Made by a program: the position numbers and the translations under genes. From JAOZPE01 sp964601275 (GTDB lineage: Bacteria > Krumholzibacteriota > Krumholzibacteriia > JAJRXK01), in assembly GCA_964601275.1 (NCBI GenBank), contig CAZRMV010000004.1:248001-312000 (forward strand): a stretch of 64,000 bases of DNA. Reading direction: 5' to 3'. Shown one piece after another: positions 52,451 to 61,461 of this stretch. Under the pieces are notes generated by a model. That model was not told the DNA's origin. It did not search any database and worked only from the letters and a program-made list of their open reading frames with translations. Within the stretch, counting starts at the first letter, position 1. Each line of letters starts with the position of its first letter.

Positions 52451-54664
52451 ATGCAGATCCCCACTCTCAACGTCGCCGACATCGAGTTGCCCAAGGAACT
52501 CGCGAAGCTCTACGACCTCGCCTACAACCTCTGGTGGACCTGGTCGCCGCGGGCCCGGCGCTTGTTCAGCGCAGTGGAGGGCGTGGCCTGGACGCGCTAC
52601 CGCAACCCGGTGGAAATGCTGATCAACGTCGAGCCGGACCACTGGGAGAGCCTGGTTTCCAGTGAGACCTTCATGACCACCTACTCTTCGGTCATGCGTG
52701 AATTCGAGGAGTACATGGCCGAGGAGAAGAGTTCCTGGTTCCACGCCCGTTTCGGGAGCCCCGTCGCGGCCCGGATCGCCTACTTCTCCACCGAGTACGG
52801 AGTCCACGAGAGCCTTCCCGGATACTCCGGTGGACTGGGGGTTCTCAGCGGAGATCATCTCAAGGCGGCCAGCGACCTGGGATTGCCCCTGGTGGCGGTC
52901 GGACTGCTCTACCGCATGGGCTACTTCAACCAGACCATCGACGCGGACGGCTTCCAGCAGCACATCTATCCCCACTACGACTTCACCCGCCTGCCGTTGC
53001 GTCCGGTGAGCGGCGCGACCGGCCGGCAGGTCATCGTCCGCGTTCCCTTCCCCGGCCGGGAGGTGGCGGCCAAGGTGTGGTTGGCCCAGGTGGGCCGGAT
53101 CCCCCTGCTTCTTCTCGACACCGACATCGCCCAGAACGATCCCTCCGACCGTCCCATCACCAGCATCCTCTACGTGCGGGGACGCGAGATGCGGCTGGCC
53201 CAGGAGCTGGTGCTCGGGGTGGGTGGGGTGAAGGCCCTCGACGCGCTGGGCATCGAGCCGAGAGTGTGGCATCTGAATGAAGGTCACAGCGCTCTTCTGC
53301 AGCTCGAACGGTTCCGGGTGGCGGCGAAGAACGAGAAGCTCTCCTTCGAGGAGGCGGTGGAGAAGGTGAAGGCCTGCACGGTGTTCACCACCCACACCCC
53401 GGTACCGGCGGGCAACGAGACCTTCGACCGCGAGCTGGTCGGCAAGTACACGAAACCCTGGGCCGAGAGCCTGGGGGTCGAGTGCCGGCAGCTCCTCGAA
53501 CTGGGCAAGGCAGACGATCACCTTGGCGAACAGCCCTTCAACATGACCGCGTTCGCCATCCGGACCAGTCGCGCGGTCAACGGGGTGAGCCAGCTCCACG
53601 GCCGGGTCAGCAGCAACATGTGGCGTCACCTCTTCCCCGGCGCCGGCCCTGAGGATCTCCCGGTGGACCACATCACCAACGGGGTCCACATCTCCACCTG
53701 GCTGGGGATGGAATTGCTGGAGTTGTTCAACCGCTATTTCGGCATCGGATGGAAGGACCGCCGGCTGACCGTGGACGACTGGCGGGCGATCGACGAGATT
53801 CCCGACGAGGAGATCTGGAGGGCGCACCAGGTGCAGAAGCGGCGCCTCGCGCGTTTCGTGCGGGTGCGACTGCGCCAGCAGTTCGCGCGGCATGGTCATG
53901 GCCCCGACGCCCTGCGCGAACTGGAGAACTGGATCGACGAGGACGTGTTGACCATCGGATTCGCGCGGCGCTTCGCCACCTACAAGCGAGCCGACCTGCT
54001 GTTTCGCGACATGCACCGGCTGCGCCGGCTGGTCCGCGACAACGAACGTCCGGTGCAGGTCCTTCTGGCCGGAAAGGCCCATCCCGCCGACCGGCCGGGA
54101 CAGGAACTCATCCAGCACATCTTCCAGATTTCCCGTTCCCCGGATTTCCAGGGACGGGTGATCTTCCTGGAGAACTACGACATGCGGGTGGCGCGGGCGC
54201 TGGTGCAGGGGGTCGACCTGTGGCTCAACACCCCGGTGCGGCCCCTGGAGGCCAGCGGCACCAGCGGCCAGAAGGCCGCGATGAACGGCGCCCTCAACTT
54301 CAGCGTCCTGGACGGGTGGTGGCCGGAGGCCTACGACGGCACCAACGGCTGGGCAATCGGCCAAGGCAAGGACTATCCCGACCGGGAGGAGCAGGATCGC
54401 GAGGAAAGCCTCTCGCTGTATGACACCCTGGAGGAGGAGATCATTCCTCTTTACTATGATCGTGAGGACGACGGGATTCCCCGGGCCTGGGTCCGCCGCA
54501 TGAAGGAGAGCATGGCGACCATCACCCCGCGCTTCAGCGCCGAGCGGATGGTGCGCGACTACACCGAGAAGGTCTACGGTCCCTGTGGAGATTCCGGGGA
54601 TGCGGGCGAACCGGGTGGAGACGAACACGACGAGCCTCGAAAGGGAACCGGCCAGCCAGGATGA
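52451..54664 (+). CDS. glgP: Alpha-glucan (glycogen) phosphorylase, short archaeal/thermophile type
   Basis: 737 residues, the short GT35 form. Releases glucose-1-phosphate from glycogen using pyridoxal phosphate. Seen: AYNLWWTWSPRARRLF at the N terminus, ARIAYFSTEYGVHESLPGYS, GGLGVLSGDHLKAASDLGLP, WHLNEGHSALLQLE, FTTHTPVPAGNETF, FARRFATYKRADLLF and the PLP-lysine region EASGTSGQKAAMNGALN. The last 30 residues are disordered and Gly/Glu/Asp-rich. A GGAGAG site lies 8 bp upstream. The 12-bp gap after the branching enzyme and 4-bp overlap with hflX place it inside the operon. Confidence 0.95.
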   Translation: MQIPTLNVADIELPKELAKLYDLAYNLWWTWSPRARRLFSAVEGVAWTRYRNPVEMLINVEPDHWESLVSSETFMTTYSSVMREFEEYMAEEKSSWFHARFGSPVAARIAYFSTEYGVHESLPGYSGGLGVLSGDHLKAASDLGLPLVAVGLLYRMGYFNQTIDADGFQQHIYPHYDFTRLPLRPVSGATGRQVIVRVPFPGREVAAKVWLAQVGRIPLLLLDTDIAQNDPSDRPITSILYVRGREMRLAQELVLGVGGVKALDALGIEPRVWHLNEGHSALLQLERFRVAAKNEKLSFEEAVEKVKACTVFTTHTPVPAGNETFDRELVGKYTKPWAESLGVECRQLLELGKADDHLGEQPFNMTAFAIRTSRAVNGVSQLHGRVSSNMWRHLFPGAGPEDLPVDHITNGVHISTWLGMELLELFNRYFGIGWKDRRLTVDDWRAIDEIPDEEIWRAHQVQKRRLARFVRVRLRQQFARHGHGPDALRELENWIDEDVLTIGFARRFATYKRADLLFRDMHRLRRLVRDNERPVQVLLAGKAHPADRPGQELIQHIFQISRSPDFQGRVIFLENYDMRVARALVQGVDLWLNTPVRPLEASGTSGQKAAMNGALNFSVLDGWWPEAYDGTNGWAIGQGKDYPDREEQDREESLSLYDTLEEEIIPLYYDREDDGIPRAWVRRMKESMATITPRFSAERMVRDYTEKVYGPCGDSGDAGEPGGDEHDEPRKGTGQPG

Positions 54665-56049
54665 CACGCCGCCGAAACGGTCGAAGAAAACACACGGATT
54701 CGTATTACGAACCGGCGCGTCAGACGGCGGTGGAACGAGCCGTGCTGGCCGGAGTGCACATCACCCACGCCCCCGACGGGCAATCTCCCCAATGGGTCGA
54801 CCTGGAAGAACTGCAGCGGCTGGCGGACACCGCCGGCGCACAGGTGGTGGGAAGGCTCGAGCAGCGGCGGCTGCGTCCGGACGTACGCAGCCTCCTGGGA
54901 AAAGGGAAGGCCGAGCAACTGCGACAATTGGTGAACAGTGTCCACGCCGACCTGGTCATCTTCGACAACGATCTCAGCCCGGCGCAGGGCCGCAACCTTG
55001 AACGGATGCTCGGAATCCGGGTCCTCGATCGCACCGAACTCATCATGGACATCTTCGTGCGGCACGCCCGGACCCGGCAATCCCGCCTGCAGGTGAGCCT
55101 GGCCCAGCACCAATACCTTCTACCCCGCCTGGCCCGCATGTGGAAACACCTCGAGCGGCAGGCCGGCGGCATCGGCACCCGTGGGCCGGGCGAGACCCAG
55201 ATCGAGACCGACCGCCGGTTGATCCGCCGTCGCATCAGCCAGTTGCGGCGGGAGCTGGCCGAGATCGACCGCACCATGCAGACCCAGCACAAGCAACGCG
55301 AACACGAATACCGGGTGGCCCTGGTGGGCTACACCAACGCGGGAAAGAGTTCCCTGATGAATTGCCTCACCCAGGCCGGGGTCCACGTGGAAGACCAACT
55401 GTTCGCCACCCTGGATGCCACCACCCGGCGGGTCGACCTCGGAGGCGGGCGCAGCTTCCTGCTCACCGACACCGTCGGGTTCCTGCGCAAGCTTCCCCAC
55501 CACCTGGTCGAGAGCTTCCGCGCCACCCTGAGCGAGGTCAACGAGGCCGATCTGCTCTTCCACGTGGTCGACGCCACCGCGCCCGACCTGGAGGCGCAGA
55601 TCGAGGCGGTCGACGAGGTGCTGGCCGCAGTCTGCCGGGAAAAGCCTCGGCAGATCCTGGTCTTCAACAAGATCGACGCGATCGAGGACGAAGCGCGGCG
55701 GCAGGAGCTGCGCGCCCATTGGCCCCATGTCTTCCTGACCAGCGCGGTGCGCAGCGAAGGAATCGACGCGCTGCTCGACGAGGTCACCCGCCGCCGGAAG
55801 GCCGAGGAACGCACGGTGATGGTCGGGATCGACAGCGGTCATCCCCGCAGCCTCGCCCGCCTGCATGAATTGGGTGAGGTGCTCACCGTCGACTACGATC
55901 ACGGCGCGCCCCGGGTGCGCTTGCGCATCGGTCGGGCGAACTACGGGCGGATGACCCGGCTGCCGGGCTTGCGGGTCCTGGAAGTCACCCGCGAAAGAGC
56001 CAGCTTCAGCTGGCATGCCGGCGGGGGCAGGGCTAAGCTCGGCCGGTGA
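54661..56049 (+). CDS. hflX: GTPase HflX
   Basis: 462 residues. N-terminal HflX domain (ERAVLAGVHI ... VVGRLEQRRLRPDVRSLLGK, LVIFDNDLSPAQGRNLERML), the signature GGIGTRGPGETQIETDRRLI, a coiled-coil hairpin, then the G domain with VALVGYTNAGKSSLMNCLTQ (G1), LTDTVGFLRKLPHHLVESF (G3), VFNKIDAIED (G4) and FLTSAVRSEGID (G5). HflX binds the 50S subunit and splits stalled ribosomes, notably in stress. Usually 400-440 residues, so the length is normal with a short basic N-terminal extension (MTRRRNGRRKH). The ATG overlaps the glgP stop by 4 bp, an unusual genomic neighbour. Confidence 0.96.
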   Translation: MTRRRNGRRKHTDSYYEPARQTAVERAVLAGVHITHAPDGQSPQWVDLEELQRLADTAGAQVVGRLEQRRLRPDVRSLLGKGKAEQLRQLVNSVHADLVIFDNDLSPAQGRNLERMLGIRVLDRTELIMDIFVRHARTRQSRLQVSLAQHQYLLPRLARMWKHLERQAGGIGTRGPGETQIETDRRLIRRRISQLRRELAEIDRTMQTQHKQREHEYRVALVGYTNAGKSSLMNCLTQAGVHVEDQLFATLDATTRRVDLGGGRSFLLTDTVGFLRKLPHHLVESFRATLSEVNEADLLFHVVDATAPDLEAQIEAVDEVLAAVCREKPRQILVFNKIDAIEDEARRQELRAHWPHVFLTSAVRSEGIDALLDEVTRRRKAEERTVMVGIDSGHPRSLARLHELGEVLTVDYDHGAPRVRLRIGRANYGRMTRLPGLRVLEVTRERASFSWHAGGGRAKLGR

Positions 56050-57320
56050 ACGCACCGGCAGAAACCCCCTCACCGCAACGACCGCTCCTGCGGCGCAACC
56101 GGCGCTTCGGCAGCCTGTTCCTCGCCGAGACCATCAGCGGTTTCGGAGACCGCATCCATATCTTCGCCCTGCTGCTGTTGGTGCATGTGAAGACCGGACG
56201 GGCCTTCGACCTGGGCCTGTTGGCCATCGTGCAGGTCTTGCCCGGCACCGTGCTGGCGCCCTTGGCCGGCTGGGTGATCGACCGGGTCGAACGCCGCCGG
56301 CTGATGATCCTGCTCGACCTCTTCCAGGCGGGGCTGGTTCTGTGCATCCTGTGGGCGCCCGGTCTGGGAACCATCCTCCTCATCGCCTCCCTTCTGGCCA
56401 TCGCCCGCCAGTTCGCCGATCCCGCCCGGATGGCGGTGCTTCCCGAGATCGTCCGGGAAGACGAGGTGGTCCAAGCAAACGGCATGCTCTCCTCCTCCCT
56501 CCACCTGCTGCTGATCGTCGGCCCCGCCGCGGCCGGGCTCATCGCCGGGCGATGGGGACTTTCCACCTGCTTTCGCGTGGACGCGGCAACCTACGTCCTG
56601 AGCGCGCTCACCCTGATCGGACTGGGGGCGTGTCCACCCCCCGTGGGGGAAGCGGTTGGACGCGTGGGGGAGAGCTTCCATCGTTTCAGCAGCGAACTGC
56701 GCGAAGGTCTGAGGGTGCTTCTTTCCGATGAGGCGCTGCGCTTCACCATCGTGTTCTTCGCCCTTTCCACCTTCGTCTCGAGCATGCAGCAGCCGTTGGT
56801 GGTGGTCTTCGTCAAGGACGTCCTGGAGGGCAGCGACGCGCAGCTCGGAACCCTGGTGTCGATGATGGGGGTGGGGGGAATCGTCGGATCGTTGTTGGCC
56901 TCGCCGAGCAAGCGCTGGCTCTCGGCGATCCGTGCCCTGCCGCTGGCGACCATCGTCGACGGGGCGGCGTTGGTCGGATTCGGGCTGTCCAGCCACATCG
57001 GGGTGGCGATGGTGCTGTTCGGGTTCTTCGGCCTGGTGGCGGGGCTCTTGCAGGTGCGGGTCACCAGCCTGTTCCAGACCCGCGTTCCCACGGAGTACCG
57101 CGGTCGCGCCTTCTCCTGGTTGGGGCCCCTGTTCGGACCCTTGAGCGTCGCCTCACTGGCCCTGGGCACCTGGCTGTCCGACCAGGTGGGAGTGGTCCGG
57201 GTGATCGTGGCCTCCGGGGGGCTGGAGATCGTCATCGCCGTCGCGGCGCTGCTGTGGCTGGTGGGGCGTCCCGCCCTGGCGGCGATCTCCGAGGGGCCCT
57301 CTCAGGGCTCGAGCGGGTAA
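56046..57320 (+). CDS. MFS transporter
   Basis: 424 residues from a GTG that overlaps the hflX stop (GTGA). Twelve predicted transmembrane helices. The loop between helices 2 and 3 reads GWVIDRVERRRLMILLDLFQ, the usual MFS G-x-x-x-D-R-x-x-R-R motif, and the PARMAVLPEIVREDEVVQAN stretch after helix 4 marks the MFS_3/enterobactin-exporter-like group. Probably an exporter; the substrate is unknown. It ends 19 bp inside the 3' end of the convergent polyferredoxin gene (57302-57320). Confidence 0.88.
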   Translation: MNAPAETPSPQRPLLRRNRRFGSLFLAETISGFGDRIHIFALLLLVHVKTGRAFDLGLLAIVQVLPGTVLAPLAGWVIDRVERRRLMILLDLFQAGLVLCILWAPGLGTILLIASLLAIARQFADPARMAVLPEIVREDEVVQANGMLSSSLHLLLIVGPAAAGLIAGRWGLSTCFRVDAATYVLSALTLIGLGACPPPVGEAVGRVGESFHRFSSELREGLRVLLSDEALRFTIVFFALSTFVSSMQQPLVVVFVKDVLEGSDAQLGTLVSMMGVGGIVGSLLASPSKRWLSAIRALPLATIVDGAALVGFGLSSHIGVAMVLFGFFGLVAGLLQVRVTSLFQTRVPTEYRGRAFSWLGPLFGPLSVASLALGTWLSDQVGVVRVIVASGGLEIVIAVAALLWLVGRPALAAISEGPSQGSSG

Positions 57321-58591
57321 CGTCCCTGCCGGGGCGCCTTGGTCCACGCTGCGATCAACAGATCCAGGGGCCGTTCGCTGCCCGGGAAGCGGCCGATCGA
57401 GCGCGGACCGTTCTCCAGGCGCAACACCCCGCGCGGACACACCGCGGCGCAGATTCCGCAGCCGACACAACTGGCCCGCACGATGTTCTCTCCTCGTTGT
57501 GCGTAGGCCCGCACATCGATGCCCATCTCGCAGTAGGTGGAGCAGTTGCCGCACGACATGCACTGGCCACCGTTGGTGGTGATGCGGAAGCGCGAGAAGA
57601 GCTTCTGCCAGATGCCCAGGATGGCCGCCTGGGGACATCCGAAACGGCACCACACCCGGTTGCCCAGCAGGGGATAGAAGCCCACCCCGATCACCCCGGA
57701 GAAGATGGCTCCGATGTAGAAGCCGTACCACTGCGCGAGGTTTCCCGAGAGTTCTCCGAAGAGGCGGCCGTGGCTCAACTGGTTCGTCCACAGGGCCGCG
57801 GTGGTGACGGTCACCAGCCCCAGGACGCTGTAGATGATGGCGCGCTCGGTGCGCCAGGAGAGCCGCGACTTGGACGAAAGATGGCGGAAGGGGTCGCCGA
57901 GGGTTTCGGCCAATCCCCCGCAACCGCAGACCCACGAACAGTACCAGCGCTTGCCGAAGAACCAGGTGAGAATGGGGGTGGCCGCAAAGGTCATGGCCAC
58001 CCCGAAGATCACCATGAAGGCCCCAAGTCCCCCGGGATGTCTCCACAACGAGAGCACCGTCGAGGGTTGCAGGTACTCTGGTTTGAGAGGCCAGAAGTAG
58101 GTGAAATAGTGCTCGGGCTGGTTCAGGGCCTTCAGGTATTGGGGCAGCACGAACGCCAGGCCCAACTGGAAGAACATCACGCTGACCGTGCGGATCTGCT
58201 GGTAGCGGTTGTGGGCGTAGCGGCGCAGCATCCGCGCGCCGAAGAGCAGGACCACCAGCGTGTACAGGAGCCCGTAGAGGAACCAGCGATCGGCGGGGTG
58301 TCCCGACAATGCCTGGGCCAAGGGGTCGATCCCGCGCACCATGGCCTCCAGGTAACGCGGCCACCAGTACAGCACCACGTAGAACCCGGTCATGAGCAGA
58401 CCCAAGAGCCACGCGATGGCGCCCCGGGAGGTGATGGCCCGGAAGAAGATGCCGTGGTTGAGGGCCGAAGGGCTGTGGGACCACCATCCCCGGTGCGGGT
58501 CTTGTGCCGGGTCGTTCTCGACGCGGGGCGGCGCTGCAAAACCCAGGGATTCCTCGTCGTGGTCGTAGGCCAAGGTCTGTTGATCGAGCAT
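57302..58591 (-). CDS. NapH/NosR-like membrane polyferredoxin
   Basis: 429 residues. Five or six transmembrane helices are interrupted by CSWVCGCGGLAETLGDP and CRFGCPQAAILGIW, the paired cysteine motifs found at the membrane edge in NapH, NosR and CcoG-type proteins. Two classical 4Fe-4S motifs follow: CMSCGNCSTYC and CVGCGICAAVCPRGVL. Such proteins move electrons from quinol or a flavoprotein to a periplasmic or membrane acceptor. The start at 58591 is 2 bp beyond the stop of the FAD-dependent reductase upstream, so the two are almost surely co-translated and may act together. There is no nap, nos or cytochrome oxidase gene nearby, so the acceptor is unknown. Confidence 0.86.
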   Translation of the reverse strand: MLDQQTLAYDHDEESLGFAAPPRVENDPAQDPHRGWWSHSPSALNHGIFFRAITSRGAIAWLLGLLMTGFYVVLYWWPRYLEAMVRGIDPLAQALSGHPADRWFLYGLLYTLVVLLFGARMLRRYAHNRYQQIRTVSVMFFQLGLAFVLPQYLKALNQPEHYFTYFWPLKPEYLQPSTVLSLWRHPGGLGAFMVIFGVAMTFAATPILTWFFGKRWYCSWVCGCGGLAETLGDPFRHLSSKSRLSWRTERAIIYSVLGLVTVTTAALWTNQLSHGRLFGELSGNLAQWYGFYIGAIFSGVIGVGFYPLLGNRVWCRFGCPQAAILGIWQKLFSRFRITTNGGQCMSCGNCSTYCEMGIDVRAYAQRGENIVRASCVGCGICAAVCPRGVLRLENGPRSIGRFPGSERPLDLLIAAWTKAPRQGRYPLEP

Positions 58592-58593
58592 GG

Positions 58594-59877
58594 TCACGCC
58601 ACCTCCTGCGTCGCTTGCGCCCGCAGGGCCGCGATGGCTTCTTCCTCGTGACGTTTGAAGAACTCGGGGTCGAAGTGCCCTTCGGCGAAGTGCTCGAAGA
58701 CGTAGTCGACCGATCGCTCTTCGGCGATCCACCGCCGGGCCACTTCATGACGGAAGCGAAGGCCCATGAAGTTGAGACCGACCAGGCGCCCGTCGACGTG
58801 GACGATGCGGATGGCGTGCCGCCCGTTCGGATGCTTCCAGAAGAGGTTCTTCTCGCCGGGAAGATTGCGGTTCACATCGCCGTAGGTCTGGTATTCCAGG
58901 TCGAGGAACTTGGCCGAGTTGTACCAGATCTCCGGCTCGTAGCTTCGCGACATTCCCGCGATCACTTCTCCGGCGATTCTTCCCTGCCGCTTGGCGGTGT
59001 ACCAGACCTGCTGGATGAGGTTGCGCTCGTTCCCCGGGTTGACGATCTCGGCGCAATCACCCGCCGCGTAGACCCCCGGAAGGTTGGTGGAGAAGTCCCG
59101 TTCCACCAGGATTCCCCGTCCGGTGGCGATCTCGGTCTCCTTCACCAGGTCGATGTTGGGGCTGACCCCGGCGGTCAATCCCACCAGTTCACACTCGATG
59201 CGTTCTCCGGGTTCGGTGACGACCGCCCCGACCCGTCCGTGACCGTTGTCCTCGATGCTCTTCAGGTTGGTGGCCAGTCTCAGCTGGAAGCCATGCTCCC
59301 GGATGATCTCGTTGATCATCCCCGATTCTTCCTTGGGCAGCACATTGTCCCAGTATGACTCCTCGCGCACCAGGAAGGTGACGTGGATGCCCTGGAAATG
59401 CAGCATCTCGGCCAGCTCGATGCCGATGAGCCCCCCGCCCACGATCACCGCCCGGTGGCAGTTGCGGGTGTTCTCGTGCAGCAGCTTGAGGTCCATCAGT
59501 CCGTAGAGACTCTGGACTCCCGGGAGGTGTTGTCCCGGCCATCCGAAACGGTTGGGCTTGCTGCCGGTGGCAATGAGCAGTTTGTCATAGGAGAGCGGCG
59601 TCGAGCCGTGCAGTTCGAGCCGGCGGTTCTCGGTATCGATACGGGTGACCCATCGGCGCAGCAGGTCGATGTGGTGTTCGGTCCACCATGAATCCTCGTA
59701 GGGCTTGGTGTCGGCGTAGCGCATGTGGCCCATGTAGATGTACATGAGTGCGGGCCGGGAGTAATGGTGGGTGGATTCCCCGGAGATCAGGGTGATCCGC
59801 CAGTCGGGCTGAAGCCGCCGGATGCTTTCGGCGGCGCTGACCCCCGCGATTCCGTTTCCGATGATGGCGACGTGCAC
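58594..59877 (-). CDS. FAD/NAD(P)-dependent oxidoreductase (pyridine-nucleotide disulphide family)
   Basis: 427 residues from a GTG at 59877 with GAGGT 6 bp upstream; an ATG at 59895 lacks a ribosome site. First dinucleotide fold VAIIGNGIAGVSAAESIRRL, the second RAVIVGGGLIGIELAEML, and the FAD-contacting LPGVYAAGDCAE are clear, with LLIATGSKPNRFGWPG between. The layout resembles the reductase part of rubredoxin or nitrite reductases (NirB N-terminal-like) and NADH oxidase-type enzymes; no catalytic Cys of the disulphide type is seen. The last 100 residues (EIWYNSAKFLDLEYQTYGDV) form a dimerisation-type domain. It likely feeds electrons to the polyferredoxin at 57302-58591. Confidence 0.88.
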   Translation of the reverse strand: MHVAIIGNGIAGVSAAESIRRLQPDWRITLISGESTHHYSRPALMYIYMGHMRYADTKPYEDSWWTEHHIDLLRRWVTRIDTENRRLELHGSTPLSYDKLLIATGSKPNRFGWPGQHLPGVQSLYGLMDLKLLHENTRNCHRAVIVGGGLIGIELAEMLHFQGIHVTFLVREESYWDNVLPKEESGMINEIIREHGFQLRLATNLKSIEDNGHGRVGAVVTEPGERIECELVGLTAGVSPNIDLVKETEIATGRGILVERDFSTNLPGVYAAGDCAEIVNPGNERNLIQQVWYTAKRQGRIAGEVIAGMSRSYEPEIWYNSAKFLDLEYQTYGDVNRNLPGEKNLFWKHPNGRHAIRIVHVDGRLVGLNFMGLRFRHEVARRWIAEERSVDYVFEHFAEGHFDPEFFKRHEEEAIAALRAQATQEVA

Positions 59878-60093
59878 AGGGGGACCTCGCTGCATGAAGG
59901 TTGGGGTCCGGAGGGGTCAGTGGCGGTGGGGAGAAGAGCTCGAGCTCCTCCCGGGAGGCCGACTTCGCTCCACGATCGATACGCGATGATGTTCCTCTTT
60001 CGGTACGCCGGCAAGCCTTCGATGTGACTTTCCCGGGCGGGGTGTGATACCCTGCTGGCTTTCCATCACCTCACCCGCTTTCCGGAGCAGTGC

Positions 60094-61431
60094 ATGGTTT
60101 CGTTCAGCCGTTTCTGGGCCGGCGCCGTCGATCTCGCCTGGGGGCCGCCGCTGGTTGTCCTGCTCATCGGGGCGGGGCTGTATTTCACCATCATCAGCCG
60201 TTTTCTTCCCTTCCGCGCCCTGCGGCACAGCTACGACATCCTGCGCGGCAAGTACGACCACGAGAGGGACCCGGGGGAGATCACCCACTTCCAGGCCTTG
60301 ACTTCGGCCCTGTCGGCGACCATCGGCATGGGAAACATCTCCGGGGTGGCGATCGCCATCACCCTGGGGGGTCCCGGAGCGGTGTTCTGGATGTGGGTCG
60401 CCGGCGCGGTGGGTATGGCCACCAAGTTCTTCACCTGCACTCTGGCGGTGATGTATCGCAAGAAGGACGAGAACGGAATCGACCAGGGTGGCCCCATGTA
60501 CTACCTCGAAGTGGGACTGGGCCGGGCCTTCAAGCCCTTGGCGGTGATGTTCTCGGTCTTCGGGATGATCGGTTGCCTGGCCATGTTCCAGTCGAACCAG
60601 TTGGCTTCGCTGCTCGACGCCCACTGGGGGGTCAATCCCTGGATCACCGGGATCCTCTCGATGATCTTCGTCGGTGTGGTCATCCTCGGCGGCATCGTGC
60701 GGGTGGGACAGGTCACGTCGAAGATCGTGCCGGCCATGGTCATCATCTACTTCATCGCCGCGGTGCTGGTGATCGTGCTGAGCCACCGGAGCATTCCCGG
60801 CCTGTTCGCGTCCATCTTCACCCACGCCTTCGGAAGCTCCGCGGTGGTCGGCGGCGCGGCCGGAGTGGCGTTCAAGCAAGTGATCATCACCGGGGTCAAG
60901 CGTGCGGCCTTCTCCAACGAGGCCGGCATCGGGACCGCGCCGATGGCCCACGGCGCGGCCAAGACCACCGAACCGGTGCGGGAGGGGTTGGTGGCCATGG
61001 TGGGTCCCTTCTTCGACACCCACATCGTGTGCACCCTGACCGCCCTGGTGATCCTCTCCGCCGGGGGAACCGCCCTGGGCGGCGACGGGGTGGTGATGAC
61101 CGTCAACGCCTTCCAGCACACCCTGGGCGGCTTGGGCAAGACGGTGCTCATCCTGGTCATCACCCTGTTCTCCGTGTCAACGATGATTTCGTATTCGTAC
61201 TACAGCCTGAAGTGTTCCCGCTATCTTTTCGGAACGCGCTTCGGGCAGTACTATATCTACGTCTACCTGGCGTCGATCCTGGTGGCCGCGCTGTGGTCGC
61301 AGGACACCGTGGTGAACATGCTCGATACGGCGTTCGCGATGATGGCATTTCCCACCTTGATCGGGGCGTTGATGCTCTCACCGAAGGTGATGGAGGCGCT
61401 GCGCGACTACTACCGGCGGATGGGGATCTGA
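60094..61431 (+). CDS. Sodium:alanine (amino acid) symporter, AgcS family
   Basis: 445 residues with about eleven transmembrane helices. Family signatures: ALTSALSATIGMGNISGVAI (G-N-I-x-G-V-A), AITLGGPGAVFWMWVAGAVG, GGPMYYLEVGLGRAFKPLAV, and KRAAFSNEAGIGTAPMAHGA. The AgcS group takes up alanine, glycine or related small amino acids with sodium. ATG with GGAG 7 bp upstream. It is preceded by a 216-bp gap from the divergent FAD-dependent reductase gene and followed 30 bp later by a propeller gene, perhaps on the same transcript. Confidence 0.94.
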   Translation: MVSFSRFWAGAVDLAWGPPLVVLLIGAGLYFTIISRFLPFRALRHSYDILRGKYDHERDPGEITHFQALTSALSATIGMGNISGVAIAITLGGPGAVFWMWVAGAVGMATKFFTCTLAVMYRKKDENGIDQGGPMYYLEVGLGRAFKPLAVMFSVFGMIGCLAMFQSNQLASLLDAHWGVNPWITGILSMIFVGVVILGGIVRVGQVTSKIVPAMVIIYFIAAVLVIVLSHRSIPGLFASIFTHAFGSSAVVGGAAGVAFKQVIITGVKRAAFSNEAGIGTAPMAHGAAKTTEPVREGLVAMVGPFFDTHIVCTLTALVILSAGGTALGGDGVVMTVNAFQHTLGGLGKTVLILVITLFSVSTMISYSYYSLKCSRYLFGTRFGQYYIYVYLASILVAALWSQDTVVNMLDTAFAMMAFPTLIGALMLSPKVMEALRDYYRRMGI

Positions 61432-61461
61432 GCGCGGGAGGTCCCGCGAAGGAGTCGAGTC

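Noticed and set aside
61434..61449. An inverted repeat CGCGGGA/TCCCGCG after the symporter gene
   Set aside because: The loop would be only 2 nt and there is no T tract; it may be chance in GC-rich DNA.
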